A stretch of DNA of 64,000 nt from Rhodanobacter sp. FDAARGOS 1247 (GTDB taxonomy: Bacteria > Pseudomonadota > Gammaproteobacteria > Xanthomonadales > Rhodanobacteraceae), in contig NZ_CP069535.1 in NCBI RefSeq assembly GCF_016889805.1, forward strand, positions 2,294,001 through 2,358,000. The letters run 5' to 3'. The first letter of the stretch is position 1. Each line of letters begins with the position of its first letter. The position numbers and the translations under genes were made by a program. The notes under the pieces were generated by a model. That model had not been told where the DNA came from. It ran no database searches and saw only the letters and a list, made by a program, of their open reading frames with translations. Below are positions 35,314 through 47,622 of the stretch, piece after piece.

Positions 35314-36258
35314 ATGGATCGCCTGCAGAGCATGTCGTATTTCTCGCGCGTGGTCGCGCTGAAGAGTTTCCGTCGCGCCGCCGCCGAACTGGGCATGTCG
35401 GCCGCCACGGTGACCATGCACGTGCGCCGACTCGAGCAGACGCTGGGCGTGCGCCTGCTCGACCGCAACACCCGATCGCTGAAGTTGACCGAGGACGGGG
35501 TGATCTATCTCGGGCACTGTCGTCAGGTGCTCGACGACATCCGGCAGATGGAAACCCTGCTGGGTTCACACGGCAAGACGCTGCGGGGCGTGCTGCGGGC
35601 GGACGTGCCGATGATCCTGGGACGGCGGATCATCGCCCCGCAGTTGCAGGTGTTCCTGCGCCAGCATCCACAGCTCACCCTTCAGCTGACCATGGAAAAT
35701 CGCTCCAACGACCTGATCGGCCGCGACTGGGATTGCGCGATCCGCATCGGCGAACTGCCGGACTCCTCGCTGCTCGCCCGGCAACTGGGCGCCATGCGCT
35801 GGATCACCTGCGCCGCGCCCGATTACCTGGAACGCGCCGGAACGCCACAGTCGCCGGAGGACCTGGCCCGGCACAACTGCCTCGGCTTCATGCCGGTAGG
35901 CCAACGCACGCCGGCACCCTGGCAGTTTCTTCGCGATGGCAAGATCACCGGCATGCTGGTTCACGGCAACCTGAGCATGGACTCGCTGGACCCGCTGCTG
36001 GAAGCTGCGGCCGCCGGCGCCGGCATCGTCCAGGTCGACGAGCTGGCCGCCCGCGACCTGCTGGTGCAGCATCGGTTGCGTCAGGTGCTGGCAGGCTTCG
36101 CGACCGACGGACCGCCGATCATGCTGATCGCCAACAGCGGCCGGCAGATGCCGGCCAAGGTGCGCGCATTCGGCGACTTCATCGTCAGGCTGCTGAGCCG
36201 ATCCGATGACCCGGAACCTGCGCGGGGCGGTGGCGCCTCCGTCAGCGGATCGCGGTGA
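35314..36258 (+). CDS. LysR-family transcriptional regulator
   Basis: 314 residues. The winged helix-turn-helix contains SFRRAAAELGMSAATVTMHVRRLEQTLGVRLL and the effector domain follows (VLRADVPMILGRRIIAPQLQVFL). The final 20 residues are low-complexity. Divergent from the retropepsin-like gene. Its 3' end overlaps the convergent DUF1176 gene by 17 bases. Confidence 0.85.
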   Translation: MDRLQSMSYFSRVVALKSFRRAAAELGMSAATVTMHVRRLEQTLGVRLLDRNTRSLKLTEDGVIYLGHCRQVLDDIRQMETLLGSHGKTLRGVLRADVPMILGRRIIAPQLQVFLRQHPQLTLQLTMENRSNDLIGRDWDCAIRIGELPDSSLLARQLGAMRWITCAAPDYLERAGTPQSPEDLARHNCLGFMPVGQRTPAPWQFLRDGKITGMLVHGNLSMDSLDPLLEAAAAGAGIVQVDELAARDLLVQHRLRQVLAGFATDGPPIMLIANSGRQMPAKVRAFGDFIVRLLSRSDDPEPARGGGASVSGSR

Positions 36259-37303
36259 CCAGGATCGGCAGCTCCCAGGCGCCGCCGGGCGTCACCTGCT
36301 TGCACATGCCGGAGCTGGACAGTGCCGTCTGCACGAATTGCCGGCCATCCCAGGTCCATCGCTCGGAGGACAGGCAATCGCCCAGGCCACGCCCCTTCTG
36401 GCTGGACTCGATGCCGCCATCGGCATAGCCGGAGCCGTCCGTGGTGACCAGCACCGGGGCGAAGGGCGGTTGGGCGTGGATGACCCAGTAGGCATAGCCC
36501 TCGTTGTAGGCGGCCTGCCAGCACATGACCGAGACCAGCCAGTGCCCATCGTCGAGTCGCGCCGCCTCGAAGGAAAGCTCGTCGGGCTTGGCCTCGAACA
36601 GGTTCGCGCAATCGTCCGCGCTGGTGGTGGCGGCAAGCTGCTTCTGCAGCGTGGCCGCCTGCCGCTGGAGGACGGGCGAAGGCATGGTGGCGTGATCCAG
36701 GACCTTCGCCGCATGCACCAGCGGCATCGGCTGCGCTGCCGGCACCTGCTGCTCGTCATGCGGACCCTTCCTGACCAGTGCGCCCCGGGTGCCGATGCGT
36801 CCCTGCGCATCATCCATCTTCAGCAACACCGCACTGGCGCCGTCGCCGGACAGATGCCAGCTGTCACCGCCAGCGAGAAACTCGATCCGGCTCTGCCGGG
36901 ACAGCGATGCGATCAGCGCAGCCACCTGTTCGGCGGAAAGCTGGCCGATCGCGGTTTCGTGACTGACCGACACGGTGCCCAGGGCCTTGCCGTCAATGCG
37001 CATCTGCAAGATCGCCGGATCGGGCAGCCGCTCGAGCATCGCCACATCGTCATCGCCGTACTGGCCAAGCATCAGTTGGCCGGCCACCGTCGTGCCCGGC
37101 CCCGCCTTGCGCGTCAACAGCACCGAGACGGCATGGGCGTCATCGTCGGTCTGGTAGCCGGCAGCGCGACAGGTTCCGGTGTTGTCGCAGGCGATCTCCC
37201 AATCGCCGTGCTGGAACTGGATCCCCGGCCGGCTCGGGCTGGTGGGGCCGGCGTGTGCCGTCATCACAAAGAAGGCCGCTGCGAGAAATCCGTATCGCCT
37301 CAT
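36242..37303 (-). CDS. Exported DUF1176 protein
   Basis: 353 residues with a signal peptide ending near TAHAGPT. FQHGDWEIACDNTGTCRAAGY is the DUF1176 N-terminal signature, and paired cysteines (CDNTGTC, ADDCANLF, MCW, DCLSSERW, GMCKQV) suggest disulfides in the periplasm. AGGA precedes the ATG. Function unknown. It follows the MFS gene by 69 bases and could be in the same transcript. Confidence 0.75.
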   Translation of the reverse strand: MRRYGFLAAAFFVMTAHAGPTSPSRPGIQFQHGDWEIACDNTGTCRAAGYQTDDDAHAVSVLLTRKAGPGTTVAGQLMLGQYGDDDVAMLERLPDPAILQMRIDGKALGTVSVSHETAIGQLSAEQVAALIASLSRQSRIEFLAGGDSWHLSGDGASAVLLKMDDAQGRIGTRGALVRKGPHDEQQVPAAQPMPLVHAAKVLDHATMPSPVLQRQAATLQKQLAATTSADDCANLFEAKPDELSFEAARLDDGHWLVSVMCWQAAYNEGYAYWVIHAQPPFAPVLVTTDGSGYADGGIESSQKGRGLGDCLSSERWTWDGRQFVQTALSSSGMCKQVTPGGAWELPILVTAIR

Positions 37304-37372
37304 GATGCATTCCTGTTGGGGTTGATGGGTTGATCCGCGACTGCCGCGATCTTTCCCTATGCTGCCTGCCAC

Positions 37373-38674
37373 TCAAGTCACCCGCTCGCCCGCAGCCACA
37401 CGAACCGCGGTCACGTCGGCCGGTTCGGGATGGATGGCCAGACGCAGCCGGCCTCCGCTCCGCAACAGCCGCAGGTGCCGGTGCCTGACCAGGTAGGTCG
37501 CCGCCACGGCCGCCGCGGCCACGCCGGCCAGCGCGCCCACTCCCAGCGCCCAGCGTGCGCCGAAGTGGTCGACCACCCAGCCGACCAGCGGCGCGCCGAT
37601 CGGCGTGCCGCCCATCACCACCGCAATCCGCAACGCCAGCACCCGGCCACGCATGCCGCGTTCGGTGGTGAGCTGCATCATGGAATTGCTGGCGGTCATG
37701 AAGGTGAGCGCGGCCACGCCCACGAAGAACAGCACGCCGGCGAACAGGAGCGGACCGGGCATCACCGCCGCCAGCGCCAGGGTGAGGCCGAACGCCGCCG
37801 CGGCACCGCCCATCAGCACCATGCCGGGCAGTTCGCGCCGGGCCGAAAGCAGCGCCCCGCACATGGTGCCCGCGGCCATCGACGAGGTCAGCAGGCCGTA
37901 CTGGCTGGCGTCGCCGTGGAACACCGTCACCGACATGGTCGAAATGTAGATGGCGAAGTTGAAACCGAACGTGCCGAGCAGGAACAGCATCACCAGCACG
38001 GCCATCAGGTCCGGCCGTCGCCCCACGTAGCGAAACCCCGCGAGCAGGCTGCCGCGCGTGCTGGCAGGCCGCGCCTCGGCGTGCAGTTCGTCCACCCGCA
38101 GCATCCACAGCGACACCATCACCGCGGCGTACGAACCCGCGTTGATCAGGAACAGCCAGCCCTCGCCGACCGCGGCGATCAGCACGCCGGCCACCGCCGG
38201 CCCCAGCATGCGGGCGGCGTTGAACGAGGCGGAATTCAGCGCCACCGCGTTGGCCAGGTCGTCGTCGGTAACCAGGTCCGACACGAAGGCCTGCCGTGCC
38301 GGCGCGTCGAACGCGGTGACGATGCCCAGCAGCAGGGCAAAGCCGTACACCTGCCACAGCTGCACCACGCCGGTGATGGTGACCAGGCCCAACCCCAGCG
38401 CCAGCAGGCCCGAAACCGCCTGGGTGAACAGCAACAGCTTGCGGCGATCCAGGTGATCGGCGGCCAGCCCGGTCAGCGGCAGCAACAGCAACGGCGGGCC
38501 GAACTGCAGCGCCATCACCGTGCCCACCGCGGTCGCGTTGTGGTGGGTCAGCACGGTGAGCACCAGCCAGTCCTGGCCCACCCGCTGCATCCACGTGCCC
38601 ACGTTGGACACCAGGGCACCGGCGGCCCACAGCCGATAGTTGTGACTGCGCAGCGAATGGAACATGCCGCTCAT
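37373..38674 (-). CDS. MFS transporter
   Basis: 433 residues with about 12 membrane segments, of the MFS_3 (EntS-like) type: NYRLWAAGALVSNVGTWMQRVGQDWLVL and LADHLDRRKLLL (loop 2-3 signature). Its ATG overlaps the GH30 stop by four bases (ATGA), so it is translated with the glycosidases. It could import or export a saccharide product or a toxic aglycone; the transport direction is not evident. Confidence 0.8.
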   Translation of the reverse strand: MSGMFHSLRSHNYRLWAAGALVSNVGTWMQRVGQDWLVLTVLTHHNATAVGTVMALQFGPPLLLLPLTGLAADHLDRRKLLLFTQAVSGLLALGLGLVTITGVVQLWQVYGFALLLGIVTAFDAPARQAFVSDLVTDDDLANAVALNSASFNAARMLGPAVAGVLIAAVGEGWLFLINAGSYAAVMVSLWMLRVDELHAEARPASTRGSLLAGFRYVGRRPDLMAVLVMLFLLGTFGFNFAIYISTMSVTVFHGDASQYGLLTSSMAAGTMCGALLSARRELPGMVLMGGAAAAFGLTLALAAVMPGPLLFAGVLFFVGVAALTFMTASNSMMQLTTERGMRGRVLALRIAVVMGGTPIGAPLVGWVVDHFGARWALGVGALAGVAAAAVAATYLVRHRHLRLLRSGGRLRLAIHPEPADVTAVRVAAGERVT

Positions 38675-40239
38675 GGCTTGCCGCCCGGGCGCGGGGAAGT
38701 GTCGGAGCTCGGCGCGGCGATCGTTGCGGTGGCCGGCGCATCCGCGCCATCGCGCGCCCAGACAAACGTTGCCACGCTGCTGGCGGGCAGGTCGTACTCG
38801 AAGCGCAATGCGCCCTGCCGCACCGACAGGCGGTTGGTCTGGGTGTTGCCGTTGACCGCCACCAGCACCACCGAGCCGTCGTCCGGATTCTGGAAAGCCA
38901 CTTCGTGCACGCCCGCGTTGGTGTTGCCGGACTTCACCCGCACCGCGCCCGGCAACACGAACCGGCTGAAATGGGCGAATGCGTAATACTCGTCATTGCG
39001 GCTGATCGCGCCCGTGGTGGAATCGATGGTGACCACGCCCTTGCACTCGTCGCAGCCGCCCGCGTGGGGGCCATGGTTTTCGTCCAGCGCCAGGTTCCAG
39101 TAGACCACGCCCCGCGCCCAGTTCTTCACCCCCATCATCACGATGTTGCGCGCAAACAGCAGCAGCTCGCCGTTGCGGGCGGACGGCCAATCGCCACCCG
39201 AGCACTCGGTGAGGTAGGCGTCCTTGCGGGGAAACGCGCGGTGCACCGTGGTCTGCGCACTCGGGTCGCCGCTGTAGCAATGCCAGGCGATGCCCGCGAG
39301 ATAGCGTTGTGCATCGGGATCGGCCAGCACGCTCAGCGGCTGGTCCGGCGCATCCCAGTTGTGGTCCCAGCCCAGGATCACCGTTCCCGGCTTGCGCCCT
39401 GCCAGGGCGGGGCCGAGATACTTGCCGATGATGCGGGCGCGCGCATCGGCGGGCAGGGTCATGCCCGGATAGGTCAGCGGTTCGAACGCGGGCTCGTTCT
39501 GCACGGTCAGCGCGAAGATCGGTATGCCGGCACCCTGGAACGCATCCACGAAGCGCACCAGGTAGGTCGCATAGGTCGCCTCCCAGGATTCCAGCAAGGT
39601 GCCGCTGACCAGGTTGGCGCTGCTCTTCATCCACGCCGGCGCACTCCACGGCGAGGCGATGATCAGCGCGCCGGGCTGGATGGCCAGGATGTCGTGCAGC
39701 ACCGGGATGACATTGCGCTGGTCCACGACGACGTTGAAATGCTGCAGGTCGGGATCGACCTGGCCGGCGGGCATGTCGTCCGGGCTGTAATGCTGCAGCG
39801 AGAAATCCGAGGCGCCGATGGTGATGCGCAGCATGTTGAAGTTGAGGCCCGGCGGCGGACCGAACAGCTCCTGCAGCAAGGCGCTGCGCTGCGCAGGGCT
39901 GAGCCGGTTCTGGATCAGCCACGCCGACGAATCGCTGAGCGCCGCCCCGAAACCGGCCATGGTCTGGTACTTCCGGTCGAGGTCGATGACGACATCGGCC
40001 TCGCCCGCACCGGCGGCCTGCGGATGTGCGAACGTGTCGGACTGCGCCGCCAGCTGCAGGCGGCGATCCGCCGTGCTCAGCCACACGTGGACCCGCGGGC
40101 CGGTGAGCGCAAGCACCTTGCCCGTGGTCCCCGCGAACAGGCCCGGGCGCGGCCAGTCCATCGCCGCCAGCGCCACCAGTGTCAGCAGCACCACCGACAG
40201 CAGGGGCGTCCAGCGACCCACCCCCGAAGCTTCATCCAT
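38671..40239 (-). CDS. GH30 glycoside hydrolase (glucosylceramidase/glucanase family)
   Basis: 522 residues with an N-terminal membrane anchor or uncleaved signal (LLSVVLLTLVALAAMDW). The TIM-barrel core has the acid/base motif LTVQNEPAF and the nucleophile AYLTECSGG, spaced as in GH30. The C-terminal beta domain (GVHEVAFQNPDDGSVVLVAVNGN) is present. GH30 subfamilies include endo-beta-1,6-glucanase and glucosylceramidase. Next to a TonB receptor and GH3, a beta-glucan substrate of fungal or plant origin is likely. Confidence 0.82.
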   Translation of the reverse strand: MDEASGVGRWTPLLSVVLLTLVALAAMDWPRPGLFAGTTGKVLALTGPRVHVWLSTADRRLQLAAQSDTFAHPQAAGAGEADVVIDLDRKYQTMAGFGAALSDSSAWLIQNRLSPAQRSALLQELFGPPPGLNFNMLRITIGASDFSLQHYSPDDMPAGQVDPDLQHFNVVVDQRNVIPVLHDILAIQPGALIIASPWSAPAWMKSSANLVSGTLLESWEATYATYLVRFVDAFQGAGIPIFALTVQNEPAFEPLTYPGMTLPADARARIIGKYLGPALAGRKPGTVILGWDHNWDAPDQPLSVLADPDAQRYLAGIAWHCYSGDPSAQTTVHRAFPRKDAYLTECSGGDWPSARNGELLLFARNIVMMGVKNWARGVVYWNLALDENHGPHAGGCDECKGVVTIDSTTGAISRNDEYYAFAHFSRFVLPGAVRVKSGNTNAGVHEVAFQNPDDGSVVLVAVNGNTQTNRLSVRQGALRFEYDLPASSVATFVWARDGADAPATATIAAPSSDTSPRPGGKP

Positions 40240-40287
40240 GGTGCGATCGCTTGCCCTGGACGGATCGGTGCACCCCCGGTTCCACGC

Positions 40288-42858
<2,571 letters not shown>

Positions 42859-42945
42859 CGGAACTCTCACTCAAATCATCAAACCTGCGCGCGATGCCAA
42901 GCCCGTGCGCCACGTACCCGTGCGAACCGCGAACCACCACCGCTT

Positions 42946-42983
42946 CCGATCGTCATTCCAGCCCATGCGGGAATGGCGATCGG
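42946..42983. repeat. Hairpin element between GH3 and TonB receptor
   Basis: A 14-bp inverted repeat with a single G:T-type mismatch (CCGATCGTCATTCC / GGAATGGCGATCGG) and a ten-base loop. The ATTCC/GGAAT core recalls short interspersed palindromes common in proteobacterial intergenic DNA. On the RNA it could attenuate read-through from the receptor gene. Confidence 0.5.
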
Positions 42984-43012
42984 GGAGAGCTGTCCGGTTT
43001 TGCCGGCCCAGC

Positions 43013-45940
43013 CTACAACTTGTAGTTGATGCCAAACAGGACCGTGCGCCCCCAGGTGTCGTATTCCAGCGGCCGGGTCATCGGCACGTTGTTCGGCAAG
43101 GTGGCGACCTGCACCGAGGAATCCGACGAGTTGGTCAGGTTGTTGACCTGCAGCAGCAGCGACAGTCCATTCCAGCGTCCGCTGCTGAACGCGTAGCCCA
43201 GTTGCAGGTCGGTCTGCCGGTTGGCCAGGATCTTCGTGTAGCCCAGCTGGTCGAACAGGGCCACCGCCTCGCCGGTGAACGACGAGCGATAGCGTTCGGC
43301 CACGCGCACCGAGAAGCCATAGCGTTCGTAGAACAGCGCCAGGTTCGCCACCTTGCGCGACAGGCCGGGCAAGGTCTTCGGGCCGCCCGGGACGGACGAA
43401 ATCGACGACAGCGGAATCGAGCTGTTGGTCAGCGAAAAGTTCGCCTGCGCACCAAACCCTTCCAGCGCATGCGCCAGCAGGCCGCCCTCCAGCGCGCCGG
43501 ACAATTCCAGGCCATCCATCTTGCCGCCGGTGCCGTTTTCCGGCGTGGTGAACGAACCGATGTTGCTGGTCGGCACCAGGGTCGGCGTGTCGTTGGTGTA
43601 ATTGGAGAAGTCGTAGTCCAGCACGGTCTGGTTGTAGATGTAGTTGAGCAGGTTCTTGTGGAACACCGCCGCGGCCACGTAGCTGGCGTTGCCGAAATAC
43701 TTCTCCCACGACAGGTCGGTGCCGACCGCCACGTACGGGCGCAGCTGTGGGTTGCCGCCGCTGCCCGACCACAGCACCTGACCCGCGCCGGGACCGTCGG
43801 TGATCTTCGACACGCCGGCCGAGGTGGACACCTTCTCGTCGTCGATGCGACCGCGCGCCATGGTCTTGGCCAGGCCCAGACGCAAGTATTGCCGCTCGCC
43901 GATCTCGGCCACCAGGTTCAGGCTGGGCAACACGTTGTTGTACGTCGCGCCATCCCGGATGCTGCTGACCAGGGTGTCGCCATTGGTCTGCAGCGCCCGC
44001 GACGACTGGTCGGTATGCACGAACTGCACGCCCACGTTGCCGCGCAGCGGGATGTCGCCCAGGCGCGTGTCGATGTTGAACTTCACGTAGGCCAGCGGCA
44101 CCTTCTCCTCGACGGAGTAGTTGCGGCTCCAGTCACCCTGACCGTTCTTGGGCACCCGGTAGAACTGGTTGCCATACAGCGCGCCCAGCACGTTGTAGTT
44201 GAGGATGCCGGAAATGCCGCCGTAGCCCAGCGAGGTGGGGTTGTACAGCAGCGAGGGATCGACCGGCGCGCTGAAGTGGTTCTGGTAGGTGTCCTGGGTC
44301 GAACCGTTGCCGTCGAGGTAGGCGAACAGCACGTCGGCATGCTTGGTCTTGGTGCGGTCGGAATACGCCACGCCGAAATCCATGTCGCTGAAGATCCAGC
44401 CCACCGCATGGCTGGCCTGCAGGCGCAGCGCGTGGATGGTGTCGTCCTGGCGGTCCAGCTCCTCGCGACCGTTGTAGCCGTAGTTGTCCGGATCGGTGAA
44501 CACCATCGTGCCGGGGTCGGCCAGGTTGGCCACCGGGCGGAAGTCCGGATAGCCGAAGCCACTGGACGTGTTGAACGCGACGTCGGTGAGGGCGCCGTTC
44601 GCCAGTCCGCTGAACAGGTAGGCATCGTGCAGCTTCACTCGGGCACTGGACGAGGACAGGTCCGCCATCAGCGTCCAGTCGCCCAGGTACAGCTTGTTGT
44701 TCCAGCCGATCGAGTAGAGCTTGTCGTGTTCCTTGGTGTATTCGTTCTGCAGGATCGGCGCGACGCCGAGGATGGTGCCGCCGGTGACGATGGGCAGCGG
44801 CTGGCCGGGCACGGTCTGCACGTTGTCGTAGCCGACGTTGTCGTACGGGCTGCTCGACCACTGCGCGCCGTTGGTGAACTTGCGCTTGGTGAAAGTCGAG
44901 TAGTACATGTCCAGCTTCGAGTAGTAGGTGTCGTTCGGCGCCCACTCGAGCACGGTCATCAGGCCGTTGCGCTTCTGGCTCTGCGACTGCGCGCGCAGCT
45001 GCATGCCTTCCTGCGAGATCAAGTTGTCCGGCATGCCCGGCGTGTGCGGGCCGCCCCAGTTCTGGTCGATGCCGGCGCTGCCGTTGTCGGCGCTCCACCA
45101 CCACGCCTGGTACTGCTTCTCCTGGATCGGCTGGTCGACCGTGGCGACACCGATCGCGAGACCCAGCGTGTGGTTGAAGAACTGGTCGACGTACGAAAAG
45201 CTGGCGCGATGGCCATTCGTATCGGTGCCGGTGCCCGGATTCAGCGAGCCGTTGCCGTTGTGTTCGCCGCGCAGGTTGAATACCAAGGTGCGCCTGGACA
45301 GATCCAGCGGATTGATCGTGTGCAGATCCACCGTACCGGACAGGCCCTGTCCGACCAGGCTGGCATCGGGCGTCTTGTAGATGGTCACGCCGTTGATCAG
45401 CTCGGCGGGATACTGGTCGTATTCCACGCCACGGTTCTCGCCCACCGTGGCCTGTTCGCGCCCGTCCAGCGTGGTGCCGGCAAAATCCGGCGACAGGCCG
45501 CGAATGGCGATCGCGTTGGCATGGCCATCGGCGCGCTGGGTGGCCAGGCCCGACACGCGCGACAGGCTGTCGGCGATGCTGACGTCGGGCAGCTTGCCGA
45601 TGTCCTCGGCGGAGATCGCCTCGACGATGTTGTTGGCGTCCTCCTTGGTCTTCATCGAACTGGCGATGCTGCTGGCGATGCCGGTCACCACCACGCCGCT
45701 CATGTCCGTCACCGGCTGCTTCGACTTCTTGCCGGCCTTGTCGCCGGGCTTCGCCTTGCCGTCCTGTGCCGTCGCAGTCGTGCTGACGGGCGCCGCCTGC
45801 GGCTGGGTCGTGGTGTCCTGCGCGGCGGCAGGTCCGGCGCCGGCGAGGGCAAACAACGCGACTGCACACGCGGCAGCCAGCGGACGCGGATGAAAACGGA
45901 CTGGCGCGGACACGCCACGCAATGCACGACGATGGTTCAT
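43013..45940 (-). CDS. TonB-dependent outer-membrane receptor
   Basis: 975 residues with a signal peptide ending at PAAAQDT. A 50-residue linker precedes the plug domain (VVVTGIASSIASSMKTKEDANNIVEAIS; DVSIADSLSRVSGL), followed by a 22-strand barrel ending in LEYDTWGRTVLFGINYKL with a C-terminal aromatic/leucine strand. This size and the plug match carbohydrate-type receptors of Xanthomonadales. With GH3 and GH30 downstream it likely imports glucan oligosaccharides. GGGAGG precedes the ATG. Confidence 0.88.
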   Translation of the reverse strand: MNHRRALRGVSAPVRFHPRPLAAACAVALFALAGAGPAAAQDTTTQPQAAPVSTTATAQDGKAKPGDKAGKKSKQPVTDMSGVVVTGIASSIASSMKTKEDANNIVEAISAEDIGKLPDVSIADSLSRVSGLATQRADGHANAIAIRGLSPDFAGTTLDGREQATVGENRGVEYDQYPAELINGVTIYKTPDASLVGQGLSGTVDLHTINPLDLSRRTLVFNLRGEHNGNGSLNPGTGTDTNGHRASFSYVDQFFNHTLGLAIGVATVDQPIQEKQYQAWWWSADNGSAGIDQNWGGPHTPGMPDNLISQEGMQLRAQSQSQKRNGLMTVLEWAPNDTYYSKLDMYYSTFTKRKFTNGAQWSSSPYDNVGYDNVQTVPGQPLPIVTGGTILGVAPILQNEYTKEHDKLYSIGWNNKLYLGDWTLMADLSSSSARVKLHDAYLFSGLANGALTDVAFNTSSGFGYPDFRPVANLADPGTMVFTDPDNYGYNGREELDRQDDTIHALRLQASHAVGWIFSDMDFGVAYSDRTKTKHADVLFAYLDGNGSTQDTYQNHFSAPVDPSLLYNPTSLGYGGISGILNYNVLGALYGNQFYRVPKNGQGDWSRNYSVEEKVPLAYVKFNIDTRLGDIPLRGNVGVQFVHTDQSSRALQTNGDTLVSSIRDGATYNNVLPSLNLVAEIGERQYLRLGLAKTMARGRIDDEKVSTSAGVSKITDGPGAGQVLWSGSGGNPQLRPYVAVGTDLSWEKYFGNASYVAAAVFHKNLLNYIYNQTVLDYDFSNYTNDTPTLVPTSNIGSFTTPENGTGGKMDGLELSGALEGGLLAHALEGFGAQANFSLTNSSIPLSSISSVPGGPKTLPGLSRKVANLALFYERYGFSVRVAERYRSSFTGEAVALFDQLGYTKILANRQTDLQLGYAFSSGRWNGLSLLLQVNNLTNSSDSSVQVATLPNNVPMTRPLEYDTWGRTVLFGINYKL

Positions 45941-46127
45941 GAAGGCCTCCCTTTTGCCCCTGATGTTGATTTGACGTCGCTCCGGCAACATGACGCCGAT
46001 GTTGCGCCAGGCAGCCGCCACGAAATGGCGACGCGATCACTATGCGATGCGTCGGCGGCTGAGCCTACTCCGTTTGGATCAATCGCCGGAGCGCGGGCAC
46101 GGCCGTCCATTCAAAGCACGGTCACTT

Positions 46128-46156
46128 CGCAAAATTTTGCGTCGTGTTCGCGACGC
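46128..46156. promoter_or_regulatory. Palindrome and adjoining hairpin upstream of TonB receptor
   Basis: CGCAAAATTTTGCG (46128-46141) is a perfect 14-bp palindrome. It is overlapped by GCGTCG-N6-CGACGC (46139-46156), a hairpin just downstream of the nuclease/phosphatase stop on the minus strand and followed there by A4T4. It could be a terminator, an operator for the receptor promoter, or both. The rest of 45941-46173 shows no gene. Confidence 0.45.
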
Positions 46157-46173
46157 AGTCGTCCGGCGTGGCG

Positions 46174-47013
46174 CTACCGACCGAACTCGGCGATCACGGG
46201 AAAATGATCGGAGGGATAGCGTGCGCCGTCGTGGGTGGTGATCGTGTGGACGGTGATCGCCTTGAAGCCGCGGCTCAGTATCCAGTCGATGCGCTGGTCG
46301 GGGTTGCCGGTGAAATTGTGGAATGTCTTCGCCGGGCCGGAGCGCGACGCCGCCGTCATCCACGCATCCTGCAGGTCATGCGTCAACGCGGCGTGCACCG
46401 GCGTTTCGGGCGCGCAGTTGAAATCCCCGGCCAGGATCACCCGAGTGTCCGCCGGGAGCTTGCCGATCCACTGCACGATCTCCTTCGCGCTCAACATGCG
46501 CGGTCGCACATCCTCTTCGCGATACGGGAAGTGCGTGTTGAGATAGACAAAGCTGCCGCCGCCATCGCGCCGGTGAAACCGGGCCCAGGTCACCATGCGG
46601 GGGAGCGGTTGGCCCCAGGTCCGGCTGCCCGGCACGTCGGGCGTATCGGAAAGCCAGAAGTCGCCGGAGTGCTCCACCGCCAGGCGATCCGTACGGTAGA
46701 ACACGCCCATGTGTTCACCTTTGGTTCCACCGTCGCGTCCCTGTCCGAACCACGCGTAGCCCGGCAGATGCGCGGCAAGATATTCGCCCTGCTCCTCGGT
46801 CAGTTCCTGGGTGCCGAGCAGGTCCGGATGCTGCTCCTTGATTACCTGCACCATCAGGTCGCGGCGGTTCTCCCACGCATTCATGCCGGTATCCGCGGGC
46901 ACCCGCACATTGAACGTCATCACCCGCAGCGGCGCTTCGGCCGCGCGTCCCGGGACGCACAGGCCAAGCATCAACACGCAGGCAAACACCGAAGACCAGT
47001 GGCGCAGGTTCAT
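46174..47013 (-). CDS. Exported endonuclease/exonuclease/phosphatase-family protein
   Basis: 279 residues with a signal peptide ending near GRAAEAPL. RVMTFNVRVP, LGTQELTEEQ (metal-binding glutamate), YLNTHFPYREE, LAGDFNCAPETP (catalytic Asp/Asn) and PSDHFPVIAEF (catalytic His) reproduce the EEP fold in order. Members are nucleases or phosphodiesterases; some with TonB receptors and glycosidases act on sugar- or inositol-phosphates. GGAG precedes the ATG. Confidence 0.8.
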   Translation of the reverse strand: MNLRHWSSVFACVLMLGLCVPGRAAEAPLRVMTFNVRVPADTGMNAWENRRDLMVQVIKEQHPDLLGTQELTEEQGEYLAAHLPGYAWFGQGRDGGTKGEHMGVFYRTDRLAVEHSGDFWLSDTPDVPGSRTWGQPLPRMVTWARFHRRDGGGSFVYLNTHFPYREEDVRPRMLSAKEIVQWIGKLPADTRVILAGDFNCAPETPVHAALTHDLQDAWMTAASRSGPAKTFHNFTGNPDQRIDWILSRGFKAITVHTITTHDGARYPSDHFPVIAEFGR

Positions 47014-47195
47014 CAGCCATCTCCAGAACGGAAGCGGGAAGTCGAGTCTAGCGGGATTGCCGGCCACTGCAGCCCCTGCAAAAACCTGCGGGCAGCAACG
47101 CGGTCGCCGTCGACGATGACGGTCGACGCGTCGCCCGCGAGCAGCCGAAGGCACGCGCCTGCGGACAGACAGCGTTGCCGGGGGGCGACGCGATG

Positions 47196-47222
47196 TGTCC
47201 AAATCGCTGAAGCTCGCGCGTC
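47196..47222 (+). promoter_or_regulatory. Putative autoregulatory ECF42-type promoter
   Basis: TGTCCA, 17 bases, CGTC, ending 52 bases before the DGPF gene that precedes the sigma factor. It differs by one base from the TGTCGA of the other four sites. An ECF sigma factor commonly recognises its own operon promoter. Confidence 0.6.
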
Positions 47223-47274
47223 ATGGGAATGGCGGCGCACACTGCCCGCCGATCACTCACCGTGGAGAACTCCG

Positions 47275-47622
47275 ATGCAATATCTGTTGATGCTGTATGG
47301 AAACGAGGGCAGCTGGTCGCAGATGACCCCGGCCGAACAGGCTCAGGGCGTCGCCGCCTATGCGGCCTACACGCAGGCGCTGAAGACCGGCGGCGCGCTG
47401 GTCGGCTCGAACCGCCTGCAGAACAGCACGACCGCCACCACCGTGCACGTCGCCGACGGCAAGTCGCAGGTGCTGGATGGACCGTACGTGGATTCCAAGG
47501 AACAACTGGCCGGCTATTACCTGATCGACGTGCCGGACCTGGATGCGGCGCTGGCCTGGGCCGCACGCTGCCCCGGGGCCAGCCACGGCACGATTGAAGT
47601 GCGGCCGGTCTGGAGCATGTAG
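47275..47622 (+). CDS. DGPF-domain (YCII-related) protein, sigma-factor partner
   Basis: 115 residues: MQYLLMLYGNEGSW begins the fold and VLDGPYVDSKEQLAGYYLIDV carries the DGPF/DGPY signature. GGAGA precedes the ATG. Its stop is immediately followed by the sigma factor start, the typical DGPF-ECF42 operon order. It may be a regulator or target of the sigma factor; no catalytic activity is established for the family. Confidence 0.85.
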   Translation: MQYLLMLYGNEGSWSQMTPAEQAQGVAAYAAYTQALKTGGALVGSNRLQNSTTATTVHVADGKSQVLDGPYVDSKEQLAGYYLIDVPDLDAALAWAARCPGASHGTIEVRPVWSM

